Below the pieces are notes generated by a model. The model made no database searches. It was not told the origin of the DNA and was given only the letters and a program-made list of their open reading frames with translations. Source: a virus. Taken from it: DNA of 64,000 nt. Each line of letters opens with the position of its first letter. Position 1 is the first letter of the stretch. The stretch covers positions 1 to 64,000 of the IMG/VR virus record IMGVR_UViG_3300009506_000008; one strand, written 5' to 3'. Below, one piece after another: positions 38,668 through 46,065 of the stretch. The position numbers were made by a program, and so were the translations under genes.

Positions 38668-39065
38668 TCCAAACCCTCCTCCAACTTCGACGTTCTCGGG
38701 TTTCTCCCCAGCCAAGCCGTAGCCGCCACGACCCAGGCTCCGCTGAAGTTCTTCTGGATGTACTCCCAGACATCGTGTTTGGAAATGTCCGGGTTGGCAG
38801 AGTGTGTCCAGTGGATGCGGTCACCGGCGAGGTCGCGAATGAAAGCGGCGTCGTTGATGAGCTCGTCGGCGTACCATCCAGACAGGTCCGTCACTCCGTC
38901 ACGGCGGGCCTTGCGAAGTTTCTTGGTAGCTTCCTCGGAGAATGCGTGTCCATCCTCAAGGAACTCCTCAGCCTCCGTGGAGGCTGTCTCAAAGGCAGCG
39001 TCTTCCAATGCTCCTTTGATGGCGTGTGCAACGTCTTCCGCTGACTTATACTTCTCACCGTACAT
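38664..39065 (-). CDS. helical hypothetical protein
   Basis: 133 residues from ATG 39065 (AGAAAGGAGTAGGTCC upstream). All-helical, with EDVAHAIKGALEDAAFE and ISKHDVWEYIQKNFSGAWVV; it may be a compact helical adaptor. It is preceded by one of the repeated structured leaders. Confidence 0.6.
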   Translation of the reverse strand: MYGEKYKSAEDVAHAIKGALEDAAFETASTEAEEFLEDGHAFSEEATKKLRKARRDGVTDLSGWYADELINDAAFIRDLAGDRIHWTHSANPDISKHDVWEYIQKNFSGAWVVAATAWLGRNPRTSKLEEGLE

Positions 39066-39081
39066 GGACCTACTCCTTTCT

Positions 39082-39160
39082 CCCTGCTTCAGCAGGGCTG
39101 TGGGGTTGAACATCCTATGCTGCCCCCCTCCTGAGAGGGGGACAGGAAGAAGGCTCAACC
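39082..39160 (-). promoter_or_regulatory. structured leader element
   Basis: Outer stem GGTTGAG (39154-39160) with TTCAACC (39104-39110); inner hairpin CCCCCTC-tcag-GAGGGGG (39124-39141); ACCCCACAG; then CCCTGC-TGAA-GCAGGG (39082-39097) and AGAAAGGAG before the start at 39065. One of the repeated leaders. Confidence 0.7.
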
Positions 39161-39164
39161 AGAA

Positions 39165-39839
39165 CTACTTGTCTTTCCAGAGCACCCGAGCTTCGACCGG
39201 CACCACCCTCATTTCTGTAGGGAACAGGCGGATCTGACCCGTCGCGAGAAGCACTCCCTTGGAAGTGTTGACTCCCAACATCTGACGCTTCTTGATGGTA
39301 ACGTATACCTGGCACGTTTCCATCTTCATGTACACGTCATTTCTGTCGGGTTCCCGAAAGCACTGTCCATACTCGATGGAGTCGATGCACTCCGTCTCGA
39401 TCAGTACATTTTCGCACTCGACTTTCATTCTTTTGGTCTCCTCCCCCGAGGTGTTTATCCCATCTTCACAATGAGCGTCTCGGATTCGTTCGGTGTTGAG
39501 TTTGTTGACCGAGTCCATGTTGCAGAAATGAATCCCGCGAGGTCGGAACCCGGTGATCGTGTGACCGGATGCTGGCATGAGCATGTACACCTCAGGATCT
39601 ACGGTGATCTTGCTCTCGCTGAGAGTCCTCCGGTAGTAGTCCTCCCAACTTGCCATAGAGGAGGGGCTCTGGCGTATGGCTCGTTCCATCTCCGTCGTTT
39701 CTCTGTGAAGATGATGTGCCAAGAGGTCTACCCAGTTGGGCTTGTCGATCCTGGACAGCATCTTGGCTGTGTTGGAGATGCGGCAGAAGCCATACCCCGT
39801 GAGCCTTTCGGCATCGAGGTTGGGGAATTTAGAGCTCAT
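39165..39839 (-). CDS. hypothetical protein
   Basis: 224 residues from ATG 39839 (MSSKFPNLDAERLTG). The frame stays open to 40283, but that extension is low-complexity and antiparallel to a better gene. The middle has YMLMPASGHTITGFRPRGIH; the end is beta-rich. No family is recognised. It overlaps the upstream gene by 11 bases. Confidence 0.6.
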   Translation of the reverse strand: MSSKFPNLDAERLTGYGFCRISNTAKMLSRIDKPNWVDLLAHHLHRETTEMERAIRQSPSSMASWEDYYRRTLSESKITVDPEVYMLMPASGHTITGFRPRGIHFCNMDSVNKLNTERIRDAHCEDGINTSGEETKRMKVECENVLIETECIDSIEYGQCFREPDRNDVYMKMETCQVYVTIKKRQMLGVNTSKGVLLATGQIRLFPTEMRVVPVEARVLWKDK

Positions 39840-40224
39840 CGAACTCGCTCGCTGCCACTTCGTTGGTCTTGACGGTGTACTCAACCGACCGTTCGCAGTG
39901 GACGCACTTGACGTCGATGCTCGCCTCCAACCAGAAGAGGCGCTTGGCGTACCTGCCGCCGCCCTTCTCCATGACCTCGAACTCGGGTTCGTCCACTTCC
40001 TCGAACTCTTGGTCTTCCTCGTCGCAGTCAGGGCACTCGAAGTCCTCGCTGATGGAGAAGAACGCTTCCTTCTTCTCTTCAGCACAGCACTCCGACAACC
40101 TAGCCAGCCGGATCTCCGCTTCCAGGTGGCCCCCCTCTGTCTCGAAGTCCCAACTCTGAACTTCGGGTTCGCCCTCTTCCAGTGAGCAGAATGTGTTGCA
40201 GTTGTCACATCTCGTTGCGGCCAT
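39829..40224 (-). CDS. acidic zinc-ribbon protein
   Basis: 131 residues, ATG after AGAGGAGGTACAC. Three Cys pairs: CDNCNTFC, CPDCDEEDQ and CVHCERS; Glu/Asp-rich between. It resembles other phage zinc-ribbon proteins of unknown role. Strong ribosome binding site. Confidence 0.65.
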   Translation of the reverse strand: MAATRCDNCNTFCSLEEGEPEVQSWDFETEGGHLEAEIRLARLSECCAEEKKEAFFSISEDFECPDCDEEDQEFEEVDEPEFEVMEKGGGRYAKRLFWLEASIDVKCVHCERSVEYTVKTNEVAASEFDEL

Positions 40225-40236
40225 GTGTACCTCCTC

Positions 40237-40728
40237 TCAGGTTTGTGGCAAGACACCCTTGCCGTGGTAGGAATAGTAATCATCGGTGCCGTCGCCGATG
40301 ATCACGTGGTCCAGCAACCGCAGTCCCAGCAGGAAGCACCCCTGTTGGAGGCGTGTCGTTAGCTGGTTGTCCTCGTCGCTGGGATCTGCATGACCGGTGG
40401 GATGGTTGTGGATCAGGACAATGCCGTGTGCTTTGAGCACAAGAGCGGGACCAAACACTTCCCTGGGGTGTACCAAAGTTCCGCTCAGTGTCCCTACCGA
40501 TGTGGTGTAGATGCCGATGGCATGGTTGCGTGCATCGACAGCAATGACAGCGAACTGTTCACATCCGTTGTCTTGGAGATGCTGCCGTGCGATCTGCACC
40601 ACAACGCTACTGTGATTGATCTTCGGTAAGGACAGGGCTGGCGGTCCCTCTCGTACCATGCTGATCCTGTACGAGGGAATTTCAATGTACTTCGGGGACA
40701 TCTTTGGAGCCGGTTTTGTCCTCGCCAT
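40237..40728 (-). CDS. RadC-like JAB/MPN domain protein
   Basis: 163 residues from ATG 40728 (MARTKPAPKM); the frame is open to 40770. The JAMM metal motif is complete: IVLIHNHPTGHADPSDED, with the upstream Glu in the GTLVHPREVFGPALV strand typical of RadC. RadC-family proteins carry a zinc-metalloprotease-like domain of uncertain function; phage copies often lack the N-terminal HhH, as here. Confidence 0.85.
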   Translation of the reverse strand: MARTKPAPKMSPKYIEIPSYRISMVREGPPALSLPKINHSSVVVQIARQHLQDNGCEQFAVIAVDARNHAIGIYTTSVGTLSGTLVHPREVFGPALVLKAHGIVLIHNHPTGHADPSDEDNQLTTRLQQGCFLLGLRLLDHVIIGDGTDDYYSYHGKGVLPQT

Positions 40729-41240
40729 CAGCGCATCGCCTCCTTGAGTTCGTTCGTTACCTTCCAGCACTTATGCCATCCCCATCCCAGTGCCGTCTGC
40801 ATGTGGAATCGCAGTCGGGACCGGATGGCGCCAGGTTTCTTCTCTTCCAGAAGCCCGACGACTTCCTCTGGTGCTTGAAGGATGATCCGAACGATCTCTT
40901 GAGCCTCCGCTGACAGGCTCGCTATCGTTTCCTTGAACGCTAGCTCTGCGAACGGGCTGGGCCCGTTCTCCCTGTCAGGGATCTCGTCCACCAACTCCTC
41001 GTGGAAGTTCCTCACGTGCTCGTTCTGTGCCCAGGTAATCAGCGCGTTCTCCACACACTTGTACACCCAGGTGTTGATCGAGGACTTCTCATCGTCGTAG
41101 CTGCCCAACGCTACGGCAAAGGCGACCAGGGCTTCCGACTCCAACTCGTCGTAGGGCAACCCTGTGGTTTGAGCAAAGGACCGAGCCCTGGCTCTAACCA
41201 ATCCGATTAACTCTGGCGTCACTACAATCCCTTCACTCAT
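40728..41240 (-). CDS. sigma-70-like small transcription factor
   Basis: 170 residues from ATG 41240 (MSEGIVVTPEL; AGAGAGGAGTAGC upstream). Residues 25-70 look like sigma region 2 (LPYDELESEALVAFAVALGSYDDEKSS, NTWVYKCVENALITW). The C-terminal helices could be a degenerate region 4. It overlaps the radC-like stop by 1 base. It may redirect host RNA polymerase to phage promoters; alternatively it is a sigma-like fold with another role. Confidence 0.6.
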   Translation of the reverse strand: MSEGIVVTPELIGLVRARARSFAQTTGLPYDELESEALVAFAVALGSYDDEKSSINTWVYKCVENALITWAQNEHVRNFHEELVDEIPDRENGPSPFAELAFKETIASLSAEAQEIVRIILQAPEEVVGLLEEKKPGAIRSRLRFHMQTALGWGWHKCWKVTNELKEAMR

Positions 41241-41253
41241 GCTACTCCTCTCT

Positions 41254-41331
41254 CCCAGGTTCTCCTGGGCTGTGGGGTGAGACTTTATCAGAAGGGACGA
41301 AGTCACCCTCGTCCCCTCTGGAATGCCTCAC
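41254..41331 (-). promoter_or_regulatory. structured leader element
   Basis: Outer stem GTGAG (41327-41331) with CTCAC (41277-41281); inner hairpin GGGACGA-gggtgact-TCGTCCC (41294-41315); CCCCACAG; then CCCAGG-AGAA-CCTGGG (41254-41269) and AGAGAGGAG before the sigma-like gene. Same order as the other leaders. Confidence 0.7.
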
Positions 41332-41540
41332 ATAAGGGTGAACTGCATTGTGCAATTGACACACGTGAAAGAACCGTTGCCGTTGGTAGGCGGGCAGTAT
41401 CCATCCAACGGTTCGTCTATGTCCTTGGAATACTTTCGAGCTAAGTGATTCTCGTGTTCGCAGTGAGGGCAGTGTGCGTATACCAATAACATCAACTTCT
41501 TTGGAGTCGGTTTCATTTGCCTCTTGCGTGTTCTCGCCAT
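41328..41540 (-). CDS. small zinc-ribbon protein, MARTR start
   Basis: 70 residues from ATG 41540 (MARTRKRQMKPTPKK). CPHCEHEN and CVNCTMQF form a zinc ribbon. Basic N-terminal arm. It overlaps the upstream gene by 28 bases. Confidence 0.65.
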   Translation of the reverse strand: MARTRKRQMKPTPKKLMLLVYAHCPHCEHENHLARKYSKDIDEPLDGYCPPTNGNGSFTCVNCTMQFTLM

Positions 41541-41851
41541 TTCCGCCTCCATTCTTTGTTGAATCCTACCCTGATACCCTCCTCGTACACGTCCCAGACA
41601 TCATAGGGTTTGATCTGCTGTGCATCGTTGAGATCGCTGGCCGTGAACTCGAACGGGGAGAACTGGCGATTGTTCTCCTCGGCTTGCCAGCACCGGTGGA
41701 GGAAGACTACCTCCTGGTCGTTCTTGTCTTCCACGATCTTAATGTCAAGATCGTGGTCGTCAATCTCTTCCCCGATCTCAGGGAAGTCCTGGTAACTGGC
41801 AATGCTTTCTCCTCTGTCGCGGCCTTCTTCATAGATTTCTTTCTTGTTCAT
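41513..41851 (-). CDS. conserved phage hypothetical protein
   Basis: 112 residues, ATG after GAGGAGGGAAC. The C-terminal half contains QFSPFEFTASDLNDAQ and YDVWDVYEEGIRVGF, a pattern I recognise from a common short phage family without known function. Its N-terminus is very acidic. Confidence 0.65.
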   Translation of the reverse strand: MNKKEIYEEGRDRGESIASYQDFPEIGEEIDDHDLDIKIVEDKNDQEVVFLHRCWQAEENNRQFSPFEFTASDLNDAQQIKPYDVWDVYEEGIRVGFNKEWRRKWREHARGK

Positions 41852-42051
41852 GTTCCCTCCTCATGCACCATCCTGTGCGTTTCCTCCTTGTGGAAGTTGA
41901 AGTACGAGAACAACCGGAACCTGTCCCAACCCAGCGTGCGTCGGCAGTGTCTGATAGCACCGCGCACTGTCTTGAGTTGAAAGAGAACCCTGTGACTCGT
42001 TCCCAACGGTTCCTTTCCCTCATCGTTTGGAACGTAAGCGTAGAATCTCAT
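41848..42051 (-). CDS. conserved small phage protein
   Basis: 67 residues from ATG 42051 (MRFYAYVPND; GGGGGAGTGACG upstream). TLGWDRFRLFSYFNFHKEET is typical of a small phage family of unknown role. It overlaps the preceding gene by 4 bases. Confidence 0.65.
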   Translation of the reverse strand: MRFYAYVPNDEGKEPLGTSHRVLFQLKTVRGAIRHCRRTLGWDRFRLFSYFNFHKEETHRMVHEEGT

Positions 42052-42053
42052 CG

Positions 42054-42296
42054 TCACTCCCCCTTGTAACAATCATCGAGGTTGTGGTTGGCTCTGTCTG
42101 TCTCAGGGACAATCGTTACCAACCCCAAGTCCTCGATTTTGGTCGTTCCCGGCTCGAACCAATAGCCGGGACCGTCGTAGTCAGCGTCCAATGGATCGGT
42201 GCTGACCTCCATTGCTTGCATGGCATCGACACTAACCAATCTAGTGACGAGTTCTCCATGCCTGTTAGTGCCTCTGAACATTCGGTACTTGTTCAT
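42054..42296 (-). CDS. hypothetical protein
   Basis: 80 residues from ATG 42296 (MNKYRMFRGTN; AGAGGAGGATCGC upstream). Beta-rich, ending in HNLDDCYKGE. The frame is open to 42551 but only this part looks coding. It is preceded by a structured leader. Confidence 0.6.
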   Translation of the reverse strand: MNKYRMFRGTNRHGELVTRLVSVDAMQAMEVSTDPLDADYDGPGYWFEPGTTKIEDLGLVTIVPETDRANHNLDDCYKGE

Positions 42297-42315
42297 GCGA
42301 TCCTCCTCTTGACTG

Positions 42316-42388
42316 TGCTCCTTCAGGAGCAGGTTGAGAAACCGAGGAAGGGGACGAGGTGACTCGTCCCCTCGACTGCGCCTCAACC
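42316..42388 (-). promoter_or_regulatory. structured leader element
   Basis: Outer stem GGTTGAG (42382-42388) with CTCAACC (42332-42338), 7 bp perfect; inner hairpin GGGGACGAG-tcac-CTCGTCCCC (42350-42371), 9 bp; then TGCTCC-TGAA-GGAGCA (42316-42331) and AAGAGGAGG. The best textbook copy of the element. Confidence 0.75.
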
Positions 42389-42597
42389 TACTTGCTGAGC
42401 TTCTTGATAAGCGAGAGTCGCTTGGTCTTGCAGCAATTCTCACCCCCATCCTCATATCCACAGGAGAGGCACACATCCATATTGGCCGGGTTGTTCGGAC
42501 AGTTCTCCATGTGCCTGTGGAACTTGGTTGCGTCCTCCCGACCTCGTTCATCCTTGTCGCACTTGATTGTTTTGGAACAGAACACGCAGAACATCAT
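42388..42597 (-). CDS. small zinc-finger protein
   Basis: 69 residues from ATG 42597. CVFCSKTIKCD, HRHMENC and CLSCGYEDGG with CC suggest two zinc sites (C2H2-like and ribbon). Basic C-terminus. It overlaps the upstream gene by 1 base. Confidence 0.65.
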   Translation of the reverse strand: MMFCVFCSKTIKCDKDERGREDATKFHRHMENCPNNPANMDVCLSCGYEDGGENCCKTKRLSLIKKLSK

Positions 42598-43094
42598 CAG
42601 TCCTCCCACAGTATGCTGAGGTCTTTGCTGATGACCCCAAGCCGAACCTTGTCACCGCCGTGCTCCTTCATCCAGACAATGTAGTCCATGATCGACACAC
42701 GGGACAGACCTTTCCACTCCGGGTCTGTCTTGTGCTTGAGAAGCAGAGCTTGGAAAGCACCCGTTACGCCGGCCAACAGGAAGTCGTCGGGCTCTGGACA
42801 CTTGCTCTCTTGACCGTTCTCGATGAGGGGATCGGGCATTGGACAGTTGATTGCGAGTCTCCAATCTTCCTCGAACGCTGCCCTGGCGTCGATTACCGGG
42901 CACCCGACCATGTCAGGGTAGCTACCCTTCTCGCCGTTCTGGAGAGCTTTGACAAAGGATTCTGGAGAGTCATACCCGCTGATGCGGTATGTCGTACGTG
43001 GTCTGCCGTGCTGAGCTCCGTAAGAATCATCCTTGGAGCACTCTACTCCGTGCCCTCCCAACCCGAAGGACACCAAATGTGCAATGTCAGCCAT
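42597..43094 (-). CDS. hypothetical protein
   Basis: 165 residues, ATG after GAAGGAGGTAGGAG. Begins MADIAHLVSFGLGGHGVECS. Mixed alpha/beta, with several conserved-looking Cys (VGCPVIDARAAFEEDW, AINCPMPDP). No family is recognised. Confidence 0.6.
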   Translation of the reverse strand: MADIAHLVSFGLGGHGVECSKDDSYGAQHGRPRTTYRISGYDSPESFVKALQNGEKGSYPDMVGCPVIDARAAFEEDWRLAINCPMPDPLIENGQESKCPEPDDFLLAGVTGAFQALLLKHKTDPEWKGLSRVSIMDYIVWMKEHGGDKVRLGVISKDLSILWED

Positions 43095-43428
43095 CTCCTA
43101 CCTCCTTCTGAATAATGCTCCGCGTGATGCGAAGCAGTTCGTTGATCTCTTCCAGCATGGCATCGTCCATTCGCTCGGGATTTCTGTTGACGAGTTCCTC
43201 GATGCGCTTGGTAACATATTCCCAATGCCGTTGTGCCAGGAGTTTCCGGGCCGCGGCCTCCAAGATGTGGACGGGCTTGCCGAAGATACCAGCTTCGTCA
43301 TAACTCCAGACGTAGTAGCTGGTACCTATCTGCAACTTCCTCAGCTTGTCCGCCCAATCTTCTGGGACCGCGTAGTCGTAATTCTTCAGGGAGGTGTAAT
43401 TGTTGATGACGTCTAGGCTGGTTACCAT
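43087..43428 (-). CDS. helical hypothetical protein
   Basis: 113 residues, ATG after AAGGAGGAGCGC. The C-terminal two thirds are helical (HILEAAARKLLAQRHWEY). No family is recognised. A structured leader precedes it. Confidence 0.55.
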   Translation of the reverse strand: MVTSLDVINNYTSLKNYDYAVPEDWADKLRKLQIGTSYYVWSYDEAGIFGKPVHILEAAARKLLAQRHWEYVTKRIEELVNRNPERMDDAMLEEINELLRITRSIIQKEVGDG

Positions 43429-43439
43429 GCGCTCCTCCT

Positions 43440-43518
43440 TGCCTCTTCAGAGGCACTAGGGGTTGTTGGCCGAACGATCTTACCCCCAACCGAAGTTGGG
43501 GGCAAGGGCGAGGGTCAA
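43440..43518 (-). promoter_or_regulatory. structured leader element
   Basis: Inner hairpin CCCCCAAC-ttcg-GTTGGGGG (43483-43502) with a UUCG loop; a weak outer stem of 4-5 bp; then TGCCTC-TGAA-GAGGCA (43440-43455) directly before AGGAGGAG. Confidence 0.7.
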
Positions 43519-43721
43519 CGACCGTAGGCTCCGTTATCCAGCGCGAACTGGGCCGCTTCGCGGGAAGGATAGTAACCAGATTCTCTGGAGATCGGGCCGC
43601 ACTGTTCGCACCAATACCCGATGTAATAGGCATTGGAACGACAGATTTGGATCTTCAGCTTCGCGCCACACTCAATGCACGTTGTCTCCGTTCCACCTAG
43701 TGTTTCACCGGGCAGTGTCAA
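43515..43721 (-). CDS. small zinc-ribbon protein
   Basis: 68 residues from TTG 43721, chosen for GGAGG 7 bases upstream; no ATG occurs in the coding part. CIECGAKLKI and CEQCGPIS form a ribbon. Ends DNGAYGR. The stop lies in the outer arm of the next structured leader. Confidence 0.6.
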   Translation of the reverse strand: MTLPGETLGGTETTCIECGAKLKIQICRSNAYYIGYWCEQCGPISRESGYYPSREAAQFALDNGAYGR

Positions 43722-43939
43722 TGTACTACCTCCTCGTTGATGTTGATGTTGATGGTGCCTTTCTTTCCTATCAGACTGATCTCGATCTCTGTGGCTCCGA
43801 GATCCGTGAGACGTGTGATGAGCTCGTCCACGCATTGCTCGAAGGGCTGTCCCAGAGTCGGATCGGCACCAGTGCGCCCGTCCTCGAAACACCAGACGAG
43901 CCTGTTGGTGTACGATTCTTGGTAGACGTAAACGTACAT
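43718..43939 (-). CDS. hypothetical protein
   Basis: 73 residues from ATG 43939 (MYVYVYQESY; AAGGTGG upstream). Alternating strands and a helix, ending KKGTININININEEVVH-type repeats of Ile-Asn. Overlaps neighbours by 1-4 bases. Confidence 0.6.
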   Translation of the reverse strand: MYVYVYQESYTNRLVWCFEDGRTGADPTLGQPFEQCVDELITRLTDLGATEIEISLIGKKGTINININEEVVH

Positions 43940-44136
43940 CAGTCCACCTTGATCCCGTCCCACAGATCCTCCTTGATCTGCTTTTCCACTGCGTCACACA
44001 GATAACGCAGTTGGGAGACGGCCTTCTTGATGAGTCCGACGTTGCCAGATCCCCAAGACATCTTGAGATCGGCGGCCATGTTCTCCGCTAGATCCAACAG
44101 TCCCGTGATTTGTTCTCGCTTCGTTGGCTGGACCAC
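43939..44136 (-). CDS. helical hypothetical protein
   Basis: 65 residues from GTG 44136 (AAGGAGGACTAGA upstream). Two helices (TGLLDLAENMAADLKMS, AVSQLRYLCDAVEKQ). No family is recognised. Confidence 0.55.
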   Translation of the reverse strand: MVQPTKREQITGLLDLAENMAADLKMSWGSGNVGLIKKAVSQLRYLCDAVEKQIKEDLWDGIKVD

Positions 44137-44137
44137 T

Positions 44138-44293
44138 CTAGTCCTCCTTGGTTACGTTGGGAACCAGTGCGCACACAAACGCAAGCAATGCCAACAGTCC
44201 ACCTCCCACGTAGTCGAAAGAGGAAGTGACATGCTTGTACGCACTGATTGCAATGAATGCTGACAGTGCATAGAACACGATCTTGAAGATCAT
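44138..44293 (-). CDS. 51-residue two-span membrane protein
   Basis: ATG 44293 overlaps the preceding stop (ATGA). Sequence MIFKIVFYALSAFIAI and GGGLLALLAFVCALVP give two membrane spans joined by a short loop, with a charged end. Small phage membrane proteins like this may act as holin-type, exclusion or inhibitory factors; nothing specific can be said. Confidence 0.65.
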   Translation of the reverse strand: MIFKIVFYALSAFIAISAYKHVTSSFDYVGGGLLALLAFVCALVPNVTKED

Positions 44294-44427
44294 CTCGACA
44301 CGATCCAGGTGTGCTGTATGCGCTGGCGCACCGTGCCGTTTGCTGTGCTGAAGACTACCAGGTAGTCCCCAGCCGTTCTGACCGCATACGCGATCTTCTG
44401 CATGATTCTCCAGGCTTTGTCCTTCAT
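44290..44427 (-). CDS. 45-residue hypothetical protein
   Basis: ATG 44427 after AAGAGGAGGTGTATC. Sequence starts MKDKAWRIMQKIAYAVRTAG and ends HTWIVSR; basic, helical start. Stop overlaps the next ATG. It is the first gene after a structured leader, which supports it being real. Confidence 0.7.
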   Translation of the reverse strand: MKDKAWRIMQKIAYAVRTAGDYLVVFSTANGTVRQRIQHTWIVSR

Positions 44428-44447
44428 GATACACCTCCTCTTGGTTG

Positions 44448-44539
44448 TGCCCCTTCTGGGGCAGGGTGGAGAGAGATGGTCTCAATGCTGCCCTGGTTTT
44501 TCCCGGTTTAGGCGAACCGGCACCAGGGCAGGATGAAAC
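44448..44539 (-). promoter_or_regulatory. structured leader element with double inner hairpin
   Basis: Outer stem GTTTCA (44534-44539) with TGAGAC (44479-44484, one G-U); inner stem CTGCCCTGGT/ACCAGGGCAG (44488-44531) that itself encloses CCGGTT/AACCGG; then TGCCCC-AGAA-GGGGCA (44448-44463) and AAGAGGAGG. Confidence 0.7.
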
Positions 44540-44605
44540 TACCTCATCTCGTACCTCCTTTGGTTGCTTGTCGTTCTCAATGAACGCAGCCGAACTGCTT
44601 GAGCT
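44540..44605 (-). other. short intergenic gap
   Basis: Between the gene at 44606 and the leader at 44448-44539. Apart from stop-proximal TAGAGCTCAAGCAGTTCG I see no gene or clear signal. Confidence 0.4.
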
Positions 44606-44818
44606 CTACTTCTTCTTGCGGTTGACGTTGAGGGAGACGATCACGTCGGCGTGACCGGGAACCGCCGCGAAGCCCGAGGTGGTCGCGATCATGTGCGTCT
44701 TCCCAGACTTGGTGGGACCGTTGTCCTGGGACAGGTCGAACTCCAGGGTGAGCTTGTTGCCGTCCACGGTAGCGACGACGTTGGTTCCCAGCTCGGTGGT
44801 GTCTTTTGCGCGTGCCAT
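44606..44818 (-). CDS. small beta-rich protein, MARAK start
   Basis: 70 residues, ATG after AGAAAGGATCTACC. Starts MARAKDTTEL; regular beta strands (NVVATVDGNKLTLEFDLS) and ends in NRKKK. The well-separated leader and strand pattern suggest an abundant small protein. Unknown family. Confidence 0.6.
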   Translation of the reverse strand: MARAKDTTELGTNVVATVDGNKLTLEFDLSQDNGPTKSGKTHMIATTSGFAAVPGHADVIVSLNVNRKKK

Positions 44819-44832
44819 GGTAGATCCTTTCT

Positions 44833-44867
44833 GGGCATCAGCCCTTGTTTTGGGGCAACGTTGCCCC
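44833..44867 (-). promoter_or_regulatory. structured leader element
   Basis: Perfect palindrome GGGGCAACGTTGCCCC (44852-44867) followed in the leftward direction by AAAACAA, then GGGC-TGAT-GCCC (44833-44844) and AGAAAGGATC before the ATG. Shortest member of the leader family. Confidence 0.6.
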
Positions 44868-44878
44868 GGTTGGTGGAA

Positions 44879-45139
44879 CTAGCCTTTGAAGCCGAACTCT
44901 TTCTTGAGAGCCGCAAGGACGGCGGGTTTCATGACGGTCTTCCACTCCTGGTAAATCTTGTACCCGGAGCGTTCAGCGAACACGTCCTCCGCGCTGATGT
45001 TTGCACGAAGAAAGCTCTCCAGGTCCTTGTGAGGCTCGGCCAATTCGATGATCTCTTTGATCTCCAGGCACTCGTAAAGCGAAGTGCAAGGACCAAAGCA
45101 ATCCTTGACCTTCAGCGCCGTCTGTTCCGTCATGTCCAT
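44879..45139 (-). CDS. hypothetical protein
   Basis: 86 residues from ATG 45139 (or 45133). Helical, with Cys in KDCFGPCTSLYECLEI. C-terminal KKEFGFKG is basic. Overlaps the next upstream gene by 1 base. Confidence 0.55.
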   Translation of the reverse strand: MDMTEQTALKVKDCFGPCTSLYECLEIKEIIELAEPHKDLESFLRANISAEDVFAERSGYKIYQEWKTVMKPAVLAALKKEFGFKG

Positions 45140-45519
45140 CAGTCTTCCTCCGCTTTGGAGCCCCGCTGCTTGGCTCGTTCTGCCCTGGTCTCCCGTGCTC
45201 GGGCGATGAGTTCCATCATCTTCTGGAGGAGTTCCCCGCCATCTTCGGCAGACATCTCCAGCAGAACACAGTTGAGATTGAGTCCGTAGTACAGCTCATG
45301 TCCCAACTCGGCGGTCATCTTGCACACGCGACCGACCATGTCATCGAGTCCAGCAGGAATCGGGAGCTCCAACGTCTTCGTTTCCGCCAGAGCGATGTTC
45401 CGTTCTGTACCACATGCGCCCGATCCGTACTGGTGAGGGCAGCGCATGATACGAACGTTTACCCAACGCTTGCATTTTGGACACTTCCACAAGTCTACCT
45501 TTGTGGGCCTTCCCATCAT
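45139..45519 (-). CDS. zinc-finger protein
   Basis: 126 residues from ATG 45519 (MMGRPTKVDLW; AAAGGAGG upstream). CPKCKRWVNVRIMRCPH binds a likely zinc; a helical C-terminal half ends with a basic ARETRAERAKQRGS. The frame is open to 45642 but there it overlaps a lipoprotein gene. Unknown function. Confidence 0.65.
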   Translation of the reverse strand: MMGRPTKVDLWKCPKCKRWVNVRIMRCPHQYGSGACGTERNIALAETKTLELPIPAGLDDMVGRVCKMTAELGHELYYGLNLNCVLLEMSAEDGGELLQKMMELIARARETRAERAKQRGSKAEED

Positions 45520-45533
45520 TATACTGCCCTCCT

Positions 45534-45689
45534 TTACTTGGCAGAGATACAGACTCTTTCCCCATCCGGCGAGGTCAGAATCATGTACTCTCCCTGTTGG
45601 AACGAGCAGGCGCGCTCGTTCTTTGTGGGTGTCGTCGCGCATCCTGCCAACAACAGGACGAACGCCAACGCGCTAATCATCGTTCGCAT
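45534..45689 (-). CDS. 51-residue predicted lipoprotein
   Basis: ATG 45689 after GGAGGTGAGTCCT. A lipoprotein signal peptide is clear: basic MRTMISALAFVLLLAGC with lipobox LLAGC (Cys 17), then TTPTKNERACSFQQG. Mature part about 35 residues with two Cys. Small phage lipoproteins can act as outer-membrane spanins (Rz1) or superinfection exclusion factors (as in T5 Llp); its place among early genes favours exclusion over lysis. Confidence 0.8.
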   Translation of the reverse strand: MRTMISALAFVLLLAGCATTPTKNERACSFQQGEYMILTSPDGERVCISAK

Positions 45690-45694
45690 AGGAC

Positions 45695-45775
45695 TCACCT
45701 CCATTCTCCTACGGGTTGCGGGTTGAAGTACCGCAGAGAGGCGCGACCAAAGTCGTGCCCCTCGACGATGTTCAA
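45695..45775 (-). CDS. possible 26-residue protein
   Basis: TTG 45775 overlaps the preceding stop (TTGA) and the frame reads NIVEGHDFGRASLRYFNPQP and on to GEWR. No separate ribosome binding site. The stop-start overlap is the usual style here, but it is too short for certainty. Confidence 0.35.
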   Translation of the reverse strand: MNIVEGHDFGRASLRYFNPQPVGEWR

Positions 45776-46056
45776 CCGAGCTGGCTTTCCAACACAGACT
45801 TGAGGATGTGGGACGTTCCGGTCAATTCCTCCGTGGACAATCCCTCGGACATTACCAACTCCAGCTTGTCGAGTTCCAGGATGCAATCGTCCAGGCTATA
45901 CCTCCCGCAGTTCAACGCCGCGAGGAAGTTCCTGAAGGTGTTCACAATCTGCGCCGGTGTCATGGATATCTTCTCCACAGGATTCTCCACAGGGCACTGT
46001 TCAAACTCGGTGCCGCACAGTGAAGCGTTCGCATTCGGACAGTTTTCACAGAGCAT
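45772..46056 (-). CDS. hypothetical protein with N-terminal Cys cluster
   Basis: 94 residues, ATG after AGGAGGTACCA. Begins MLCENCPNANASLCG with another Cys at EQCPVEN, a possible zinc or Fe-S-like site; helical after residue 35. No family is recognised. Confidence 0.6.
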   Translation of the reverse strand: MLCENCPNANASLCGTEFEQCPVENPVEKISMTPAQIVNTFRNFLAALNCGRYSLDDCILELDKLELVMSEGLSTEELTGTSHILKSVLESQLG

Positions 46057-46065
46057 TGGTACCTC

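Noticed and set aside
39840-40283. N-terminal extension of the frame that begins at 40283
   Set aside because: Arg/Ser-rich low-complexity sequence lying within the well-supported zinc-ribbon gene 39829-40224 in another frame; ATG 39839 starts protein-like sequence.
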